From the NCBI GenBank assembly GCA_902604975.1, contig CACLAY010000009.1, positions 1 to 32,981 of the forward strand: DNA of 32,981 nucleotides, in the 5' to 3' direction. The stretch is from an uncultured Pelagibacteraceae bacterium (lineage in GTDB: Bacteria > Pseudomonadota > Alphaproteobacteria > Pelagibacterales > Pelagibacteraceae). Both the position numbers and the translations under genes were made by a program. Shown one piece after another: positions 14,630 through 23,238 of this stretch (positions within the stretch are counted from its first letter, which is position 1; every line of letters begins with the position of its first letter). The notes beneath the pieces are model-generated. The model did no database searches, was not told the DNA's origin, and was given only the letters and a program-made list of their open reading frames with translations.

Positions 14630-15316
14630 ATGAAATTTACCAACACTTTATTAAAAGGCAAATTACAACGGAGATATAAGAGATTTTTCGCAGATATAGA
14701 AGTAAATAATAAAACTGTTGTAGCACATTGTCCAAATACGGGCTCTATGATGGGTTTATTAGATCAAGGAAATGAGGCTTGGATTAGTGAACATAATGAT
14801 CCAAAGCGTAAATTAAAATTTACCCTTGAGATGATAAAAGTAAAAAAAAGAATAATTGGAGTAAATACTCATAGAGCAAATAGAATTGTGGAGCATGCTT
14901 TAGAAAATAAATTAATAAAAGAATTTAGTACAATTAAAAATATACGAGCCGAATTTAAGTATTCTGATGATACGAGATTTGACTTTTTGTGTGATAAGAA
15001 AATATTAGAAGTAAAGAATACTACGTTAATGAGAGAAGATGATATTGCAGAATTTCCAGATGCTGTTACATCAAGAGGCACAAAACACCTTCAAAAGTTA
15101 AAGGAATCAATTAAAAAAGGATATAAGCCTTATGTCTTATTTTTAACTCAAATTCAGGGTATAAATAATTTTAGAATAGCAAAAGATATAGACTCTACTT
15201 ATTATAAAGAATATTTAGATGCTAAAAAATCTGGTGTAAGCTTTCTTGCTTACAGATGCAGTTTAAATTCTAAAGAAATTAAAATTGAAAAGAAAATAAA
15301 AATTATAGATGAATAA
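14630..15316 (+). CDS. sfsA: SfsA family protein
   Basis: 228 aa, the usual length. Seen: start LLKGKLQRRYKRFFADI, HCPNTGSMMGL (residues 34-44), then TRFDFLC and ILEVKN, which give the D...E-x-K arrangement of a PD-(D/E)xK nuclease-like core, and AEFPDAVTSRGTKHL. SfsA was named as a sugar fermentation stimulation factor. Its biochemical activity is not firmly settled; nucleic-acid binding or cleavage is suggested. Its end overlaps map by 8 bp and it is the first gene of a long co-directional run into the purine genes. Confidence 0.93.
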   Translation: MKFTNTLLKGKLQRRYKRFFADIEVNNKTVVAHCPNTGSMMGLLDQGNEAWISEHNDPKRKLKFTLEMIKVKKRIIGVNTHRANRIVEHALENKLIKEFSTIKNIRAEFKYSDDTRFDFLCDKKILEVKNTTLMREDDIAEFPDAVTSRGTKHLQKLKESIKKGYKPYVLFLTQIQGINNFRIAKDIDSTYYKEYLDAKKSGVSFLAYRCSLNSKEIKIEKKIKIIDE

Positions 15317-16079
15317 TTATTCAGAAAAATTTGAAAAAATGAGAATTGCTGGGAAGCTTGCATCTAAAACATTGGACATGTTAACTAGTGAAGTTAAAGA
15401 AGGGGTTACAACTGATAAAATTGATCAATTGGGTTATGAGTTTATAAGAGATAATGGTGGACACTCTGCTCCACTTTACTACAGAGGTTTTAAAAAATCT
15501 TTATGCACTTCTTTAAACCATGTTGTCTGTCATGGCATTCCCTCTGATAGAGTTTTAAATGAAGGAGATGTAGTTAATATTGATGTAACTGCAATAGTTA
15601 ATGAGTACTACGGTGATACCAGTAGAATGTTTACCATTGGAGATATTCCAGTAAAAGCTAAAAACTTAATTGAAACAACGTATGAGTCAATGATGAAAGG
15701 AATTAAAATTCTAAAACCAGGAATAAAATTAGGAGATATTGGTTATGAAATTCAATCCTTTGTTGAAGAAAGAGGATTTTCAGTAGTAAGAGATTTTTGT
15801 GGACATGGCATTAGCAATACTTTTCATGAGCAACCTAATATTCTTCATTATGGTAAGAAAAATACAGGTCATGAACTAACACCCGGTATGACCTTTACAA
15901 TAGAGCCTATGATAAATGTAGGTAAATTAGATGTAAAAGTTCTTAATGATGGATGGACAGCAGTGACAAAGGATAAGTCTTTATCTGCACAATTTGAGCA
16001 TACAATAGGAATAACAGAAGACTCTTATGAAATTTTTACAGAATCTGTTAAAGGTTATAAGAGGCCTCCATATAATTAA
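15309..16079 (+). CDS. map: Methionine aminopeptidase, type I
   Basis: Removes the initiator methionine from nascent proteins. 256 aa. Seen: H75 in VVCHGIP, the metal ligands D92 (VNIDVT), D103 (GDTSRMF), H166 (GHGIS), E199 (TIEPM) and E230 (QFEHT), plus H173 (FHEQP). All are present, so it should be active with two divalent metals. Cytoplasmic, ribosome-associated. It overlaps sfsA by 8 bp and purB by 1 bp (TAATG), so translation is probably coupled through this run. Confidence 0.96.
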   Translation: MNNYSEKFEKMRIAGKLASKTLDMLTSEVKEGVTTDKIDQLGYEFIRDNGGHSAPLYYRGFKKSLCTSLNHVVCHGIPSDRVLNEGDVVNIDVTAIVNEYYGDTSRMFTIGDIPVKAKNLIETTYESMMKGIKILKPGIKLGDIGYEIQSFVEERGFSVVRDFCGHGISNTFHEQPNILHYGKKNTGHELTPGMTFTIEPMINVGKLDVKVLNDGWTAVTKDKSLSAQFEHTIGITEDSYEIFTESVKGYKRPPYN

Positions 16080-17371
16080 TGATAACAAGATACTCTAGAA
16101 AAGAACTTACGTATATCTGGTCAGAATATAATAAATATCAAATCTGGTTAGATGTAGAGATTGCTGCAGCTGAAGGAATGGAAAAATTAGGTACAATTCC
16201 AAAAGGTGTTGCAAGTGCTGTTAGAAAAAAAGCTAAAATTAATGTTAAAAGAATCCATAATATCGAAGCTAAAGTAAAACATGATGTTATAGCATTTCTT
16301 ACATCAGTTACTGAAAAAGTAGGTATTAAAGCAAGATACTTACACCAAGGAATGACCTCATCAGATGTAGTAGATACAAGTTTTAACATTCAGTTAGTTC
16401 AATCTGGAAATATTTTAATAAAGGATATTGATCAAATATTAAAAGTTTTAAAATCTAAAGCTAAAAAATATAAATTCACACCATGTATGGGTAGAAGTCA
16501 TGGTATTCATGCAGAACCAATTACTTTTGGACTTAAATTAGCTTCATATTATGAAGAATTTAAGAGAAATAAAAAAAGATTAATTAGTGCAATAAATGAA
16601 ATATCAACTTGTGCAATATCTGGTGCTGTTGGAACATTTGCCAATATTAATCCTAATGTGGAAAAACATGTTGCTAAAAAACTGGGATTAAAAGTTGAGC
16701 CAATATCTACACAAGTTATCCCAAGAGATAGACATGCTTATTATTTTTCAGTTTTAGGAATTATAGCAGGATCAATTGAAAGAGTTTCAATTGAAATTAG
16801 ACATTTACAAAGAACTGAAGTTTATGAATTGCAGGAATTTTTTTCAAAAAAACAAAAAGGCTCTAGTGCAATGCCACATAAAAAAAATCCAATATTGTCT
16901 GAAAATTTAACAGGATTAGCAAGAATGGTTAGAAGTCATACTATTCCAGCACTAGAAAATATTGCCCTTTGGCATGAGAGGGATATTTCACATTCAAGCG
17001 TTGAGAGAAATATTGGTCCAGATGCTAATATAACTTTAGATTTTGCATTAATAAGGTTAGCAAACTTATTAGATAAGATGATCGTCTATCCAAAAAAAAT
17101 GCTTAATAACCTTAATATTACAAAAGGTACAATTTTCTCCCAAGAGTTGATGTTAGAACTGACAAAATCAGGTTTGACTAGAGAAAATTCTTATAGAATA
17201 GTTCAAGCACATGCCAAAAAATGCATAGCAGATAATCTTAATCTTTTTGATGTTGTGATGAGTGACAAAAACATTACATCTAGAATATCAAGCAAGAAAA
17301 TGAAAAAAATATTTGATTATTCATCACACTTTAAGAATGTTAATTTAATTTTTAATAGGGTCTTCAAATAA
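16079..17371 (+). CDS. purB: Adenylosuccinate lyase
   Basis: Acts twice in purine synthesis: SAICAR to AICAR plus fumarate, and adenylosuccinate to AMP plus fumarate. 430 aa, the short purB form usual in alphaproteobacteria and Gram-positives. Seen: TSSD (93-96), the acid/base region GRSHGIHAEP with H141, and the fumarase/lyase signature SSAMPHKKNP (262-271) on the flexible loop. The start overlaps the map stop (TAATG) and the stop overlaps purC by 1 bp. It is placed directly before purC, the preceding enzyme of the pathway. Confidence 0.96.
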   Translation: MITRYSRKELTYIWSEYNKYQIWLDVEIAAAEGMEKLGTIPKGVASAVRKKAKINVKRIHNIEAKVKHDVIAFLTSVTEKVGIKARYLHQGMTSSDVVDTSFNIQLVQSGNILIKDIDQILKVLKSKAKKYKFTPCMGRSHGIHAEPITFGLKLASYYEEFKRNKKRLISAINEISTCAISGAVGTFANINPNVEKHVAKKLGLKVEPISTQVIPRDRHAYYFSVLGIIAGSIERVSIEIRHLQRTEVYELQEFFSKKQKGSSAMPHKKNPILSENLTGLARMVRSHTIPALENIALWHERDISHSSVERNIGPDANITLDFALIRLANLLDKMIVYPKKMLNNLNITKGTIFSQELMLELTKSGLTRENSYRIVQAHAKKCIADNLNLFDVVMSDKNITSRISSKKMKKIFDYSSHFKNVNLIFNRVFK

Positions 17372-18156
17372 TGAAAAAAGGTAAAAAGTTATACGAAGGT
17401 AAAGCTAAAATAATCTATGCTAGCAATGATAAAAATTTAGTAATTCAACATTTCAAAGATGATGCAACCGCTTTTAATAATCAAAAAAAAGATGTCATTG
17501 AAGGAAAAGGAATTTTAAACAACAGGATTTCAGAACATATTCTTACTCAATTAAGCAATGTTGGTATTAAAAATCATTTAGTAAAAAGACTTAATATGAG
17601 GGAACAACTTGTTAAGTTAGTGGAAATTATTCCAATTGAATTTGTTGTTAGAAATATTGCAACAGGTTCTTTGACAAAAAGATTGGGAATAGAGGATGGG
17701 ACAGTGCTTGATTATCCACTAGTTGAATATTGCTTAAAAAATGATGATCTTGGAGATCCTCTTGTAAGCAGAGAACATATTTTAGCATTTAAATGGATGG
17801 ATGTTTTCGAATTAGATTTTATTTATGAAGAAGTAAGAAGAATAAATGACTTTCTACAAGGCATGTTTAGAGGTGTTGGAATTAAATTAGTAGATTTTAA
17901 AGTCGAATTTGGAAGATTTGAAGCTGATGGTAAAAGAGAAATTATGTTAGCTGATGAAATTAGTCCTGATACGTGCAGACTTTGGGACATGAGAACAGAT
18001 AAAAAACTAGATAAAGACAGATTTAGAAATAACCTTGGAAACTTAGTTGAAGCATACCAAGAGGTGGCGATTAGGCTTAATATATTACATGAACAATCAA
18101 ATATAAGACCATTAACTTATCCTAAACCTAAAGCAGTAAAAATTAAGAAAAAATGA
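17371..18156 (+). CDS. purC: SAICAR synthetase
   Basis: Joins CAIR and aspartate with ATP to make SAICAR, the substrate of PurB. 261 aa, slightly longer than the ~240 of many bacteria because of a basic C-terminal tail. Seen: LYEGKAKIIY near the N-terminus (ATP site), EFVVRNIATGS, LVDFKVEFGRF and LADEISPDTCRLWD. Overlaps: 1 bp with purB, 4 bp (ATGA) with purS. Confidence 0.97.
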   Translation: MKKGKKLYEGKAKIIYASNDKNLVIQHFKDDATAFNNQKKDVIEGKGILNNRISEHILTQLSNVGIKNHLVKRLNMREQLVKLVEIIPIEFVVRNIATGSLTKRLGIEDGTVLDYPLVEYCLKNDDLGDPLVSREHILAFKWMDVFELDFIYEEVRRINDFLQGMFRGVGIKLVDFKVEFGRFEADGKREIMLADEISPDTCRLWDMRTDKKLDKDRFRNNLGNLVEAYQEVAIRLNILHEQSNIRPLTYPKPKAVKIKKK

Positions 18157-18386
18157 AAGTAAAAGTAATAGTCACTTTAAAAAATGGAGTGCTAGATCCA
18201 CAAGGTAAAGCAATTCAGCAAACTCTAAATGGAATGACTTTTGATAATGTTTCAGAGGTTAGACAAGGTAAATATTTTGATATTGAGATAAATGAGAGTG
18301 ATGAAAATAAAGCTAAATCACAAGTAGAGGAAATGTGTAAAAAGCTTTTAGCAAACCTAGTTATTGAGGATTATAAAATCTTGTAA
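18153..18386 (+). CDS. purS: Phosphoribosylformylglycinamidine synthase, PurS subunit
   Basis: 77 aa. The small bridging subunit of the three-part FGAM synthase (PurS-PurQ-PurL), needed where PurL is the short form. Seen: KVKVIVTLKNGVLDPQGKAI at the start and VRQGKYFDIEI, standard for PurS. It overlaps purC by 4 bp, and purQ begins 7 nt after its stop. Confidence 0.95.
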   Translation: MKVKVIVTLKNGVLDPQGKAIQQTLNGMTFDNVSEVRQGKYFDIEINESDENKAKSQVEEMCKKLLANLVIEDYKIL

Positions 18387-18393
18387 CTACTTA

Positions 18394-19074
18394 ATGAAAT
18401 CATCTGTAATTATATTCCCTGGTTCAAATTGTGATAGAGACATGGATGTGGCTTTGAAAAAATTTGGTTTTGAAAATCAAATGGTTTGGCATAATGATGC
18501 AGAAATACCTAAAAGTGATTTAATAGTACTACCTGGAGGATTTTCTTACGGAGATTACCTTCGATGTGGAAGTATTGCTGGAAAATCAAGAATAATAAAA
18601 TCTGTAATTGATTTTGCTAACTCAGGAGGATTAGTTCTTGGAATTTGTAATGGTTTTCAAATACTCACTGAGACAGGTTTGTTACCAGGAATACTTCAAC
18701 AAAATAAATACTTAAACTTTATTTGCAAAAATGTTTTCGTAAAAATTAAAAATAAAGAAAACAAATATTTTAAAAAAATTAAAAAAGAAGTTTTAGAACT
18801 CCATATTGCTCACAACGAAGGAAATTATTTTTGCTCAGAAGATGAGTTAAAATCAATTGAAGATAATGATCAAATTGCTGTTACTTATTGTGACCATAAA
18901 GGAAATGATGATGAAAAAAATAATCCAAACGGTGCCTTAAAAAATATAGCTGGAATATTTAATAAAGATAAAAATATTTTAGGTATGATGCCTCATCCAG
19001 AGAGAATGATTGATCCATTTCTTTCAGGTGAAGATGGATCATTATTTTTTGAGAATTTAATTGAAAGCTTATAA
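18394..19074 (+). CDS. purQ: Phosphoribosylformylglycinamidine synthase, PurQ (glutaminase) subunit
   Basis: Class I glutamine amidotransferase that supplies ammonia to PurL. 226 aa from the ATG at 18394. A TTG at 18364 would add ten residues inside purS and is rejected, because the family begins with the [14 protein letters not shown] strand. Seen: GSNCDRD (10-16), [13 protein letters not shown], the nucleophile C85 in LGICNGFQ, and MPHPERM holding the catalytic histidine. Its stop overlaps purL by 1 bp (TAATG). Confidence 0.96.
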   Translation: MKSSVIIFPGSNCDRDMDVALKKFGFENQMVWHNDAEIPKSDLIVLPGGFSYGDYLRCGSIAGKSRIIKSVIDFANSGGLVLGICNGFQILTETGLLPGILQQNKYLNFICKNVFVKIKNKENKYFKKIKKEVLELHIAHNEGNYFCSEDELKSIEDNDQIAVTYCDHKGNDDEKNNPNGALKNIAGIFNKDKNILGMMPHPERMIDPFLSGEDGSLFFENLIESL

Positions 19075-21269
19075 TGGTTGATGTTAACGAAAAAATAGCA
19101 ATTGAGCATGGATTAAAAAGTGATGAATATAAGGAAATCTGTGATCTTTTAAAAAGAACACCAAATATTACTGAATTAGGTATTTTTTCAGCAATGTGGA
19201 ATGAGCATTGCTCTTACAAATCATCCAGAAGACATTTAAAAAAATTATACACCAAAGGTGAACAGGTAATTCAGGGCCCAGGAGAAAATGCTGGAGTTGT
19301 AGATATTGAAGATGATGATGCAATTGTATTTAAAATAGAAAGTCATAACCATCCTTCATTTATTGAGCCCTATCAAGGGGCAGCTACAGGTGTTGGTGGG
19401 ATTATGAGAGATGTATTCACAATGGGTGCCAGGCCCATTGCCAATTTAAACTCTATTCATTTTGGATCACCAGACAATGAAAAAACAAGAAATCTATTAA
19501 GAGGAGTTGTTAAAGGGATTGGTGGATATGGTAACTGCATTGGTGTTCCTACAATAGCTGGTCAAACTTGCTTTGATGAATCTTATAATGGAAATATTTT
19601 AGTAAATGCAATGACATTAGGTTTAGTTAATAAAAATAAAATATTTTATTCAAAAGCTGCTGGAATTAACAAACCAGTAATCTATGTTGGCTCAAAAACA
19701 GGAAGAGATGGGATACATGGAGCAAGTATGGCATCTGCTATTTTTGATGACAAAATAGAAGAAAAAAAACCCACTGTTCAAGTTGGTGATCCATTCACAG
19801 AAAAACTTCTTCTTGAGGCTTGTCTTGAACTAATGGCTGGTAAATCAATAATATCAATTCAGGATATGGGTGCTGCAGGTTTGACATCATCTAGTATTGA
19901 AATGGCATCTAAAGGTGATTTAGGTATTGAAATAGATTTAACAAAAGTTCCTTGTAGAGAGGAAAATATGACACCTTATGAGATAATGCTATCAGAAAGC
20001 CAAGAGAGGATGCTTATAGTTTTAGAGGAAGGAAAAGAAAATGAGGCAAAAAAAATATTTGATAAGTGGAACTTAGACTTTGCAGTAATTGGAAAAACAA
20101 CAAATAGTAAAAATATTGAATTGTTTTTCAAGAATAAAAAAGTTGCTGAAATACCAATTGATTTTTTAGCGGAGAATGCACCTATGTACGATCGAAAATG
20201 GATAAAAACAAAACTTCCAAAAGAAAATAAATTTTCAAAAGATCGATTTAAATCTTTAAAACTTAGTGATTGTTTAAAGAAAGTGTTAATTGATCCGAAT
20301 ATTGCAGATAAAGAATGGATCTGGGACCAGTATGATCATACAGTTATGGGCGACACTATACAAAAACCTGGAGGAAATGCTGGCGTTGTTAGAGTTCATG
20401 GCACAAATAAAGCTGTTGCTGCATCTGTAGACTCATCAGCAACTTATTGTTATGCACACCCATTAACTGGAGGCAAACAAGTAGTTTGTGAAAGCTGGAG
20501 AAATATGATTTCTGTAGGTGCAAAACCAATAGCAATTACAAATTGCCTTAATTTTGGTAATCCAGAAAAGGAAAAAAATATGGGTGAATTTGTTGAATGT
20601 GTTGAAGGTATTGCTGAGGCATCTAAATATTTAAATTACCCAGTAGTTTCAGGAAATGTCTCTTTTTATAATGAAACAAAAGATAAAGGAATTAAGCCCA
20701 CACCCTCAATTGGAGGTATAGGATTATTATCTAACTACAAAAAGATGATGACAATGGAATTAAAAGATGAAGGTAATTATCTTTTTGTAATTGGTAAAAC
20801 CGAAGGACATTTAGATCAATCAATATTTGCAAGAAATATATTGACTGAATTTAATGGTCCTCCACCAGAAGTTAACTTATTCAACGAAAAACAAAATGGA
20901 AACAGTATTTTGAATTTGAAAAATAAAAATTTAATAGAAACCTGTCATGACGTGTCTTTAGGAGGAATTTTAACTGCTATATCTAAAATGGGTATAAAGA
21001 GTGGTAAAGGTGTAAAATTATTTCCTTTAGAGGGCTTAGTAAATAAATTTGAGTATTTTTTTGGTGAGGATCAAGGAAGATATATAATTGAAATTAAACC
21101 TGAAAATTTAGAAAATGTTGAAAATATGCTTAAAAAAGAATCCATTCATTTTGATAAATTAGGTTTAGTGGAAGGTGATAAAATTACATATGAAAATGAT
21201 CTAAAATTATCAATTGATGATATCAAAGAAGGCTATAAAAAATGGCTAAAGGAATATATGGTTAACTAA
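19074..21269 (+). CDS. purL: Phosphoribosylformylglycinamidine synthase, PurL (small form)
   Basis: Converts FGAR to FGAM with ATP and ammonia delivered by PurQ. 731 aa, the short PurL type that needs PurS and PurQ, not the ~1300-aa fused enzyme. Seen: [13 protein letters not shown] (N-terminal active-site region), [40 protein letters not shown] and later a second repeat with [14 protein letters not shown]. Overlaps purQ and bolA by 1 bp each, so the subunits can be made in coupled amounts. Confidence 0.97.
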   Translation: MVDVNEKIAIEHGLKSDEYKEICDLLKRTPNITELGIFSAMWNEHCSYKSSRRHLKKLYTKGEQVIQGPGENAGVVDIEDDDAIVFKIESHNHPSFIEPYQGAATGVGGIMRDVFTMGARPIANLNSIHFGSPDNEKTRNLLRGVVKGIGGYGNCIGVPTIAGQTCFDESYNGNILVNAMTLGLVNKNKIFYSKAAGINKPVIYVGSKTGRDGIHGASMASAIFDDKIEEKKPTVQVGDPFTEKLLLEACLELMAGKSIISIQDMGAAGLTSSSIEMASKGDLGIEIDLTKVPCREENMTPYEIMLSESQERMLIVLEEGKENEAKKIFDKWNLDFAVIGKTTNSKNIELFFKNKKVAEIPIDFLAENAPMYDRKWIKTKLPKENKFSKDRFKSLKLSDCLKKVLIDPNIADKEWIWDQYDHTVMGDTIQKPGGNAGVVRVHGTNKAVAASVDSSATYCYAHPLTGGKQVVCESWRNMISVGAKPIAITNCLNFGNPEKEKNMGEFVECVEGIAEASKYLNYPVVSGNVSFYNETKDKGIKPTPSIGGIGLLSNYKKMMTMELKDEGNYLFVIGKTEGHLDQSIFARNILTEFNGPPPEVNLFNEKQNGNSILNLKNKNLIETCHDVSLGGILTAISKMGIKSGKGVKLFPLEGLVNKFEYFFGEDQGRYIIEIKPENLENVENMLKKESIHFDKLGLVEGDKITYENDLKLSIDDIKEGYKKWLKEYMVN

Positions 21270-21499
21270 TGGCAATGGATTTAAAAGAAATTGAAAGCTT
21301 AATAAAAGAGGCATTACCAGATGCTAAGATAGAAATTCAGGATCTAGCAGGAGATGGTAATCATTACTCAGCTACAGTAATTTCGTCGCAATTTGCAGGA
21401 AAGAGTAAAATTCAACAACACAAAATGGTATATAATTCACTTAAAGGAAAAATGGGCAACGAATTACATGCACTAGCAGTTAAAACAAAGGAGAACTAA
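21269..21499 (+). CDS. BolA family protein
   Basis: 76 aa. Seen: the small alpha-beta BolA core, with DLAGDGNHYSATVIS and the conserved C-terminal histidine region ELHALAVKT. BolA proteins pair with monothiol glutaredoxins and share an iron-sulfur cluster, with one ligand from BolA. The next gene is such a glutaredoxin, so a BolA-Grx complex for Fe-S or iron sensing is the best reading. Its stop is immediately followed by the grxD ATG, whose ribosome site (AAGGAG) lies in the last codons of this gene. A start two codons in (MDL...) is also possible. Confidence 0.92.
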   Translation: MAMDLKEIESLIKEALPDAKIEIQDLAGDGNHYSATVISSQFAGKSKIQQHKMVYNSLKGKMGNELHALAVKTKEN

Positions 21500-21838
21500 A
21501 TGGATAATCAAACAAATGAATTAATTAACAATGAAATTAAAAGTAACGAAGTTTGCTTGTTCATGAAAGGAACACCAGACGCCCCTCAGTGTGGATTTTC
21601 TATGGCTGTTACAAATATATTAAAAATGCTTGAAGTGAATTTTAAAGGTGTAAATGTTTTAGCTGATCAAAATCTTAGAGAAGGAATTAAAGTTTATAGT
21701 GATTGGCCTACAATCCCGCAGCTATATGTAAAAAATGAATTCATTGGCGGATGTGATATTGTTAAAGAAATGTACGAAAGTGGTGAATTAGTAAAACTTC
21801 TTGAAGACAATGGAATAGAATTTAAAAAGAAAAGCTAA
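21500..21838 (+). CDS. grxD: Monothiol glutaredoxin (CGFS type)
   Basis: 112 aa. Seen: FMKGTPDAPQCGFS with the CGFS active site at residues 31-34, the WPTIPQLY glutathione-binding segment and a FIGGCDI segment. It binds a [2Fe-2S] cluster as a dimer with glutathione and passes it on, often with BolA, encoded immediately before it. AAGGAG lies 6 nt before the ATG. It is the last gene of the sfsA-to-grxD run and convergent with rpsD (25 bp between). No strong terminator is visible in that gap. Confidence 0.95.
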   Translation: MDNQTNELINNEIKSNEVCLFMKGTPDAPQCGFSMAVTNILKMLEVNFKGVNVLADQNLREGIKVYSDWPTIPQLYVKNEFIGGCDIVKEMYESGELVKLLEDNGIEFKKKS

Positions 21839-21863
21839 GGTTACTTTAAATCTTAAAGATTAA

Positions 21864-22481
21864 TTATCTAGAATAATACTCAATTACAAGGTTTGGTTCC
21901 ATCACAACAGGGTAAGGAACTTCCTCAAATTTTGGAATTCTTACAAATTTAACTTTTTTATTTTTTTCATCTAGTTGTAAATACTCAGGAACTTCTCTTT
22001 CTTTGTTTGCTAGAGCTATATCTATCAAAGCTAATTGTTTAGATTTGTCTCTTATTTCAATACTATCTTCTTCTTTTACTTGGTAACTGGATATGTTAAC
22101 TTTTTTACCATTAACTCTAACGTGCCCATGGTTTATTAATTGTCTAGACGAAAAAATAGTATTTGATAATTTTGATCTATAAATTACTGCATCTAACCTT
22201 CTCTCAAGTAATCCAATTAAATTTTCTGCAGTATCACCTTTTTTCATAATGGCTCTCTTATACATATTACGAAATTGCCTTTCGTTCATGTTACCATAGT
22301 AACATTTAAGTTTTTGTTTAGCTTGAAGTTGAATTCCGTAATCTGATGGTTTAGATGATTTTGTCTGTCCGTGCTGACCTGGGGGATAAGCTCTAGTATT
22401 AAAAGGACTTTTAGGTCTACCCCATAAATTAACTTTAAGTCTTCTATCTACTTTATGTTTTGAGTTTAATCGTTTTGTCAT
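21864..22481 (-). CDS. rpsD: 30S ribosomal protein S4
   Basis: 205 aa, the usual size. A primary 16S rRNA binder that starts 30S assembly. Seen: N-terminal basic region with FNTRAYPPGQHG, the S4 RNA-binding domain around NLIGLLERRLDAVIYRS and HGHVRVNGKKVNI, and the YYSR end. It lacks the zinc-cysteine cluster, as in other alphaproteobacterial S4. It has its own promoter directly upstream with a leader of about 9 nt, so the long autoregulatory leader known from other bacteria is not possible from this start site. Confidence 0.97.
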   Translation of the reverse strand: MTKRLNSKHKVDRRLKVNLWGRPKSPFNTRAYPPGQHGQTKSSKPSDYGIQLQAKQKLKCYYGNMNERQFRNMYKRAIMKKGDTAENLIGLLERRLDAVIYRSKLSNTIFSSRQLINHGHVRVNGKKVNISSYQVKEEDSIEIRDKSKQLALIDIALANKEREVPEYLQLDEKNKKVKFVRIPKFEEVPYPVVMEPNLVIEYYSR

Positions 22482-22496
22482 ATTGTGGTAATGGGG

Positions 22497-22524
22497 TTTA
22501 TAGACATCATAATATTTTTGTCAA
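22497..22524 (-). promoter_or_regulatory. Strong sigma-70 promoter of rpsD
   Basis: On the minus strand, a perfect TTGACA (22524-22519) and TATAAA (22502-22497) are 16 nt apart. The -35 box begins directly after the trmJ stop. Predicted transcription start is near 22490, only about 9 nt before the ATG. This is the best promoter match I found in the window and fits a ribosomal protein gene. Confidence 0.7.
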
Positions 22525-23238
22525 TCAAGGTTTTTTAGCTAGACCGGCAAATACACTTGATAAAATGCGTATTTCTTTTTTTGAGAGTTCCATTTTATAA
22601 AAAATACTCCTTAAATTTTCTATCATTATTGGTTTTTTAGCTTTTTGTTTAAAAAAATTCTGATTTTCTAAAGTGGACAGACAGAAATTAAGCATAATAG
22701 ATATTTCTTTCTTAGTAGCTGTTTGTATTTTTTTTGACTTTTGAAAATTAACTTTACTTATTGATATTAAGTTTGAAACTGCTTGAGCTACAATTACTAA
22801 GCTATGTGATAAATTTAGCGATCTAAATTTATTATTACTTGGAATTTGTAATGTATAATCAGCATAACTTACTTCATTATTTGTTAATCCAGAAGCTTCT
22901 GAACCAAACAAAAAACTAACTCTCTTTGTAAGGTTTATTTTTTTTAAGTCATCTAATGAAATATGTTTAATATTTTTATTTCTAAACCTTGCTGAAGTTG
23001 CAATTAAAATATCAGTTTTGGCTAATGATTTTTCTAAATTTAAATAAACTTTAGTTTTTTTTATTATATCTTTTGCTCCAACAGAAGTTGCTATAATTTT
23101 GTCATTTGGGAATATTGGTTTTGGATCTATTACTGATAAATTCTTGAAACCAAAATTTTTTATAGCCCTTGCACATAGCCCTATGTTTTCAGATAGCTGA
23201 GGCTTGTGAAGAATAAATGAAATATTATTGAAATTCAT
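22525..23238 (-). CDS. trmJ: tRNA 2'-O-methyltransferase, TrmJ/SpoU type
   Basis: 237 aa. Methylates a ribose 2'-OH, for TrmJ at position 32 of tRNAs, with SAM; acts as a trefoil-knot dimer. Seen: NIGLCARAIKNFG near the N-terminus, TSVGAKDI, and the SAM-binding knot motifs FLFGSEASGLTNNE and SLNLSHS. The tail past residue 160 is a helical extension as in TrmJ. Its start overlaps the cimA stop by 1 nt. Other SpoU-class tRNA or rRNA targets cannot be excluded. Confidence 0.82.
   Translation of the reverse strand: MNFNNISFILHKPQLSENIGLCARAIKNFGFKNLSVIDPKPIFPNDKIIATSVGAKDIIKKTKVYLNLEKSLAKTDILIATSARFRNKNIKHISLDDLKKINLTKRVSFLFGSEASGLTNNEVSYADYTLQIPSNNKFRSLNLSHSLVIVAQAVSNLISISKVNFQKSKKIQTATKKEISIMLNFCLSTLENQNFFKQKAKKPIMIENLRSIFYKMELSKKEIRILSSVFAGLAKKP

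Noticed and set aside
14608..14661. Upstream start for the CinA-like gene at 14661
   Set aside because: It would add 18 unconserved residues overlapping the conserved sfsA start. The ATG at 14607 is right before the family's first strand.
18364..18393. TTG start for purQ inside purS
   Set aside because: The family starts at the [10 protein letters not shown] strand, encoded from the ATG at 18394.
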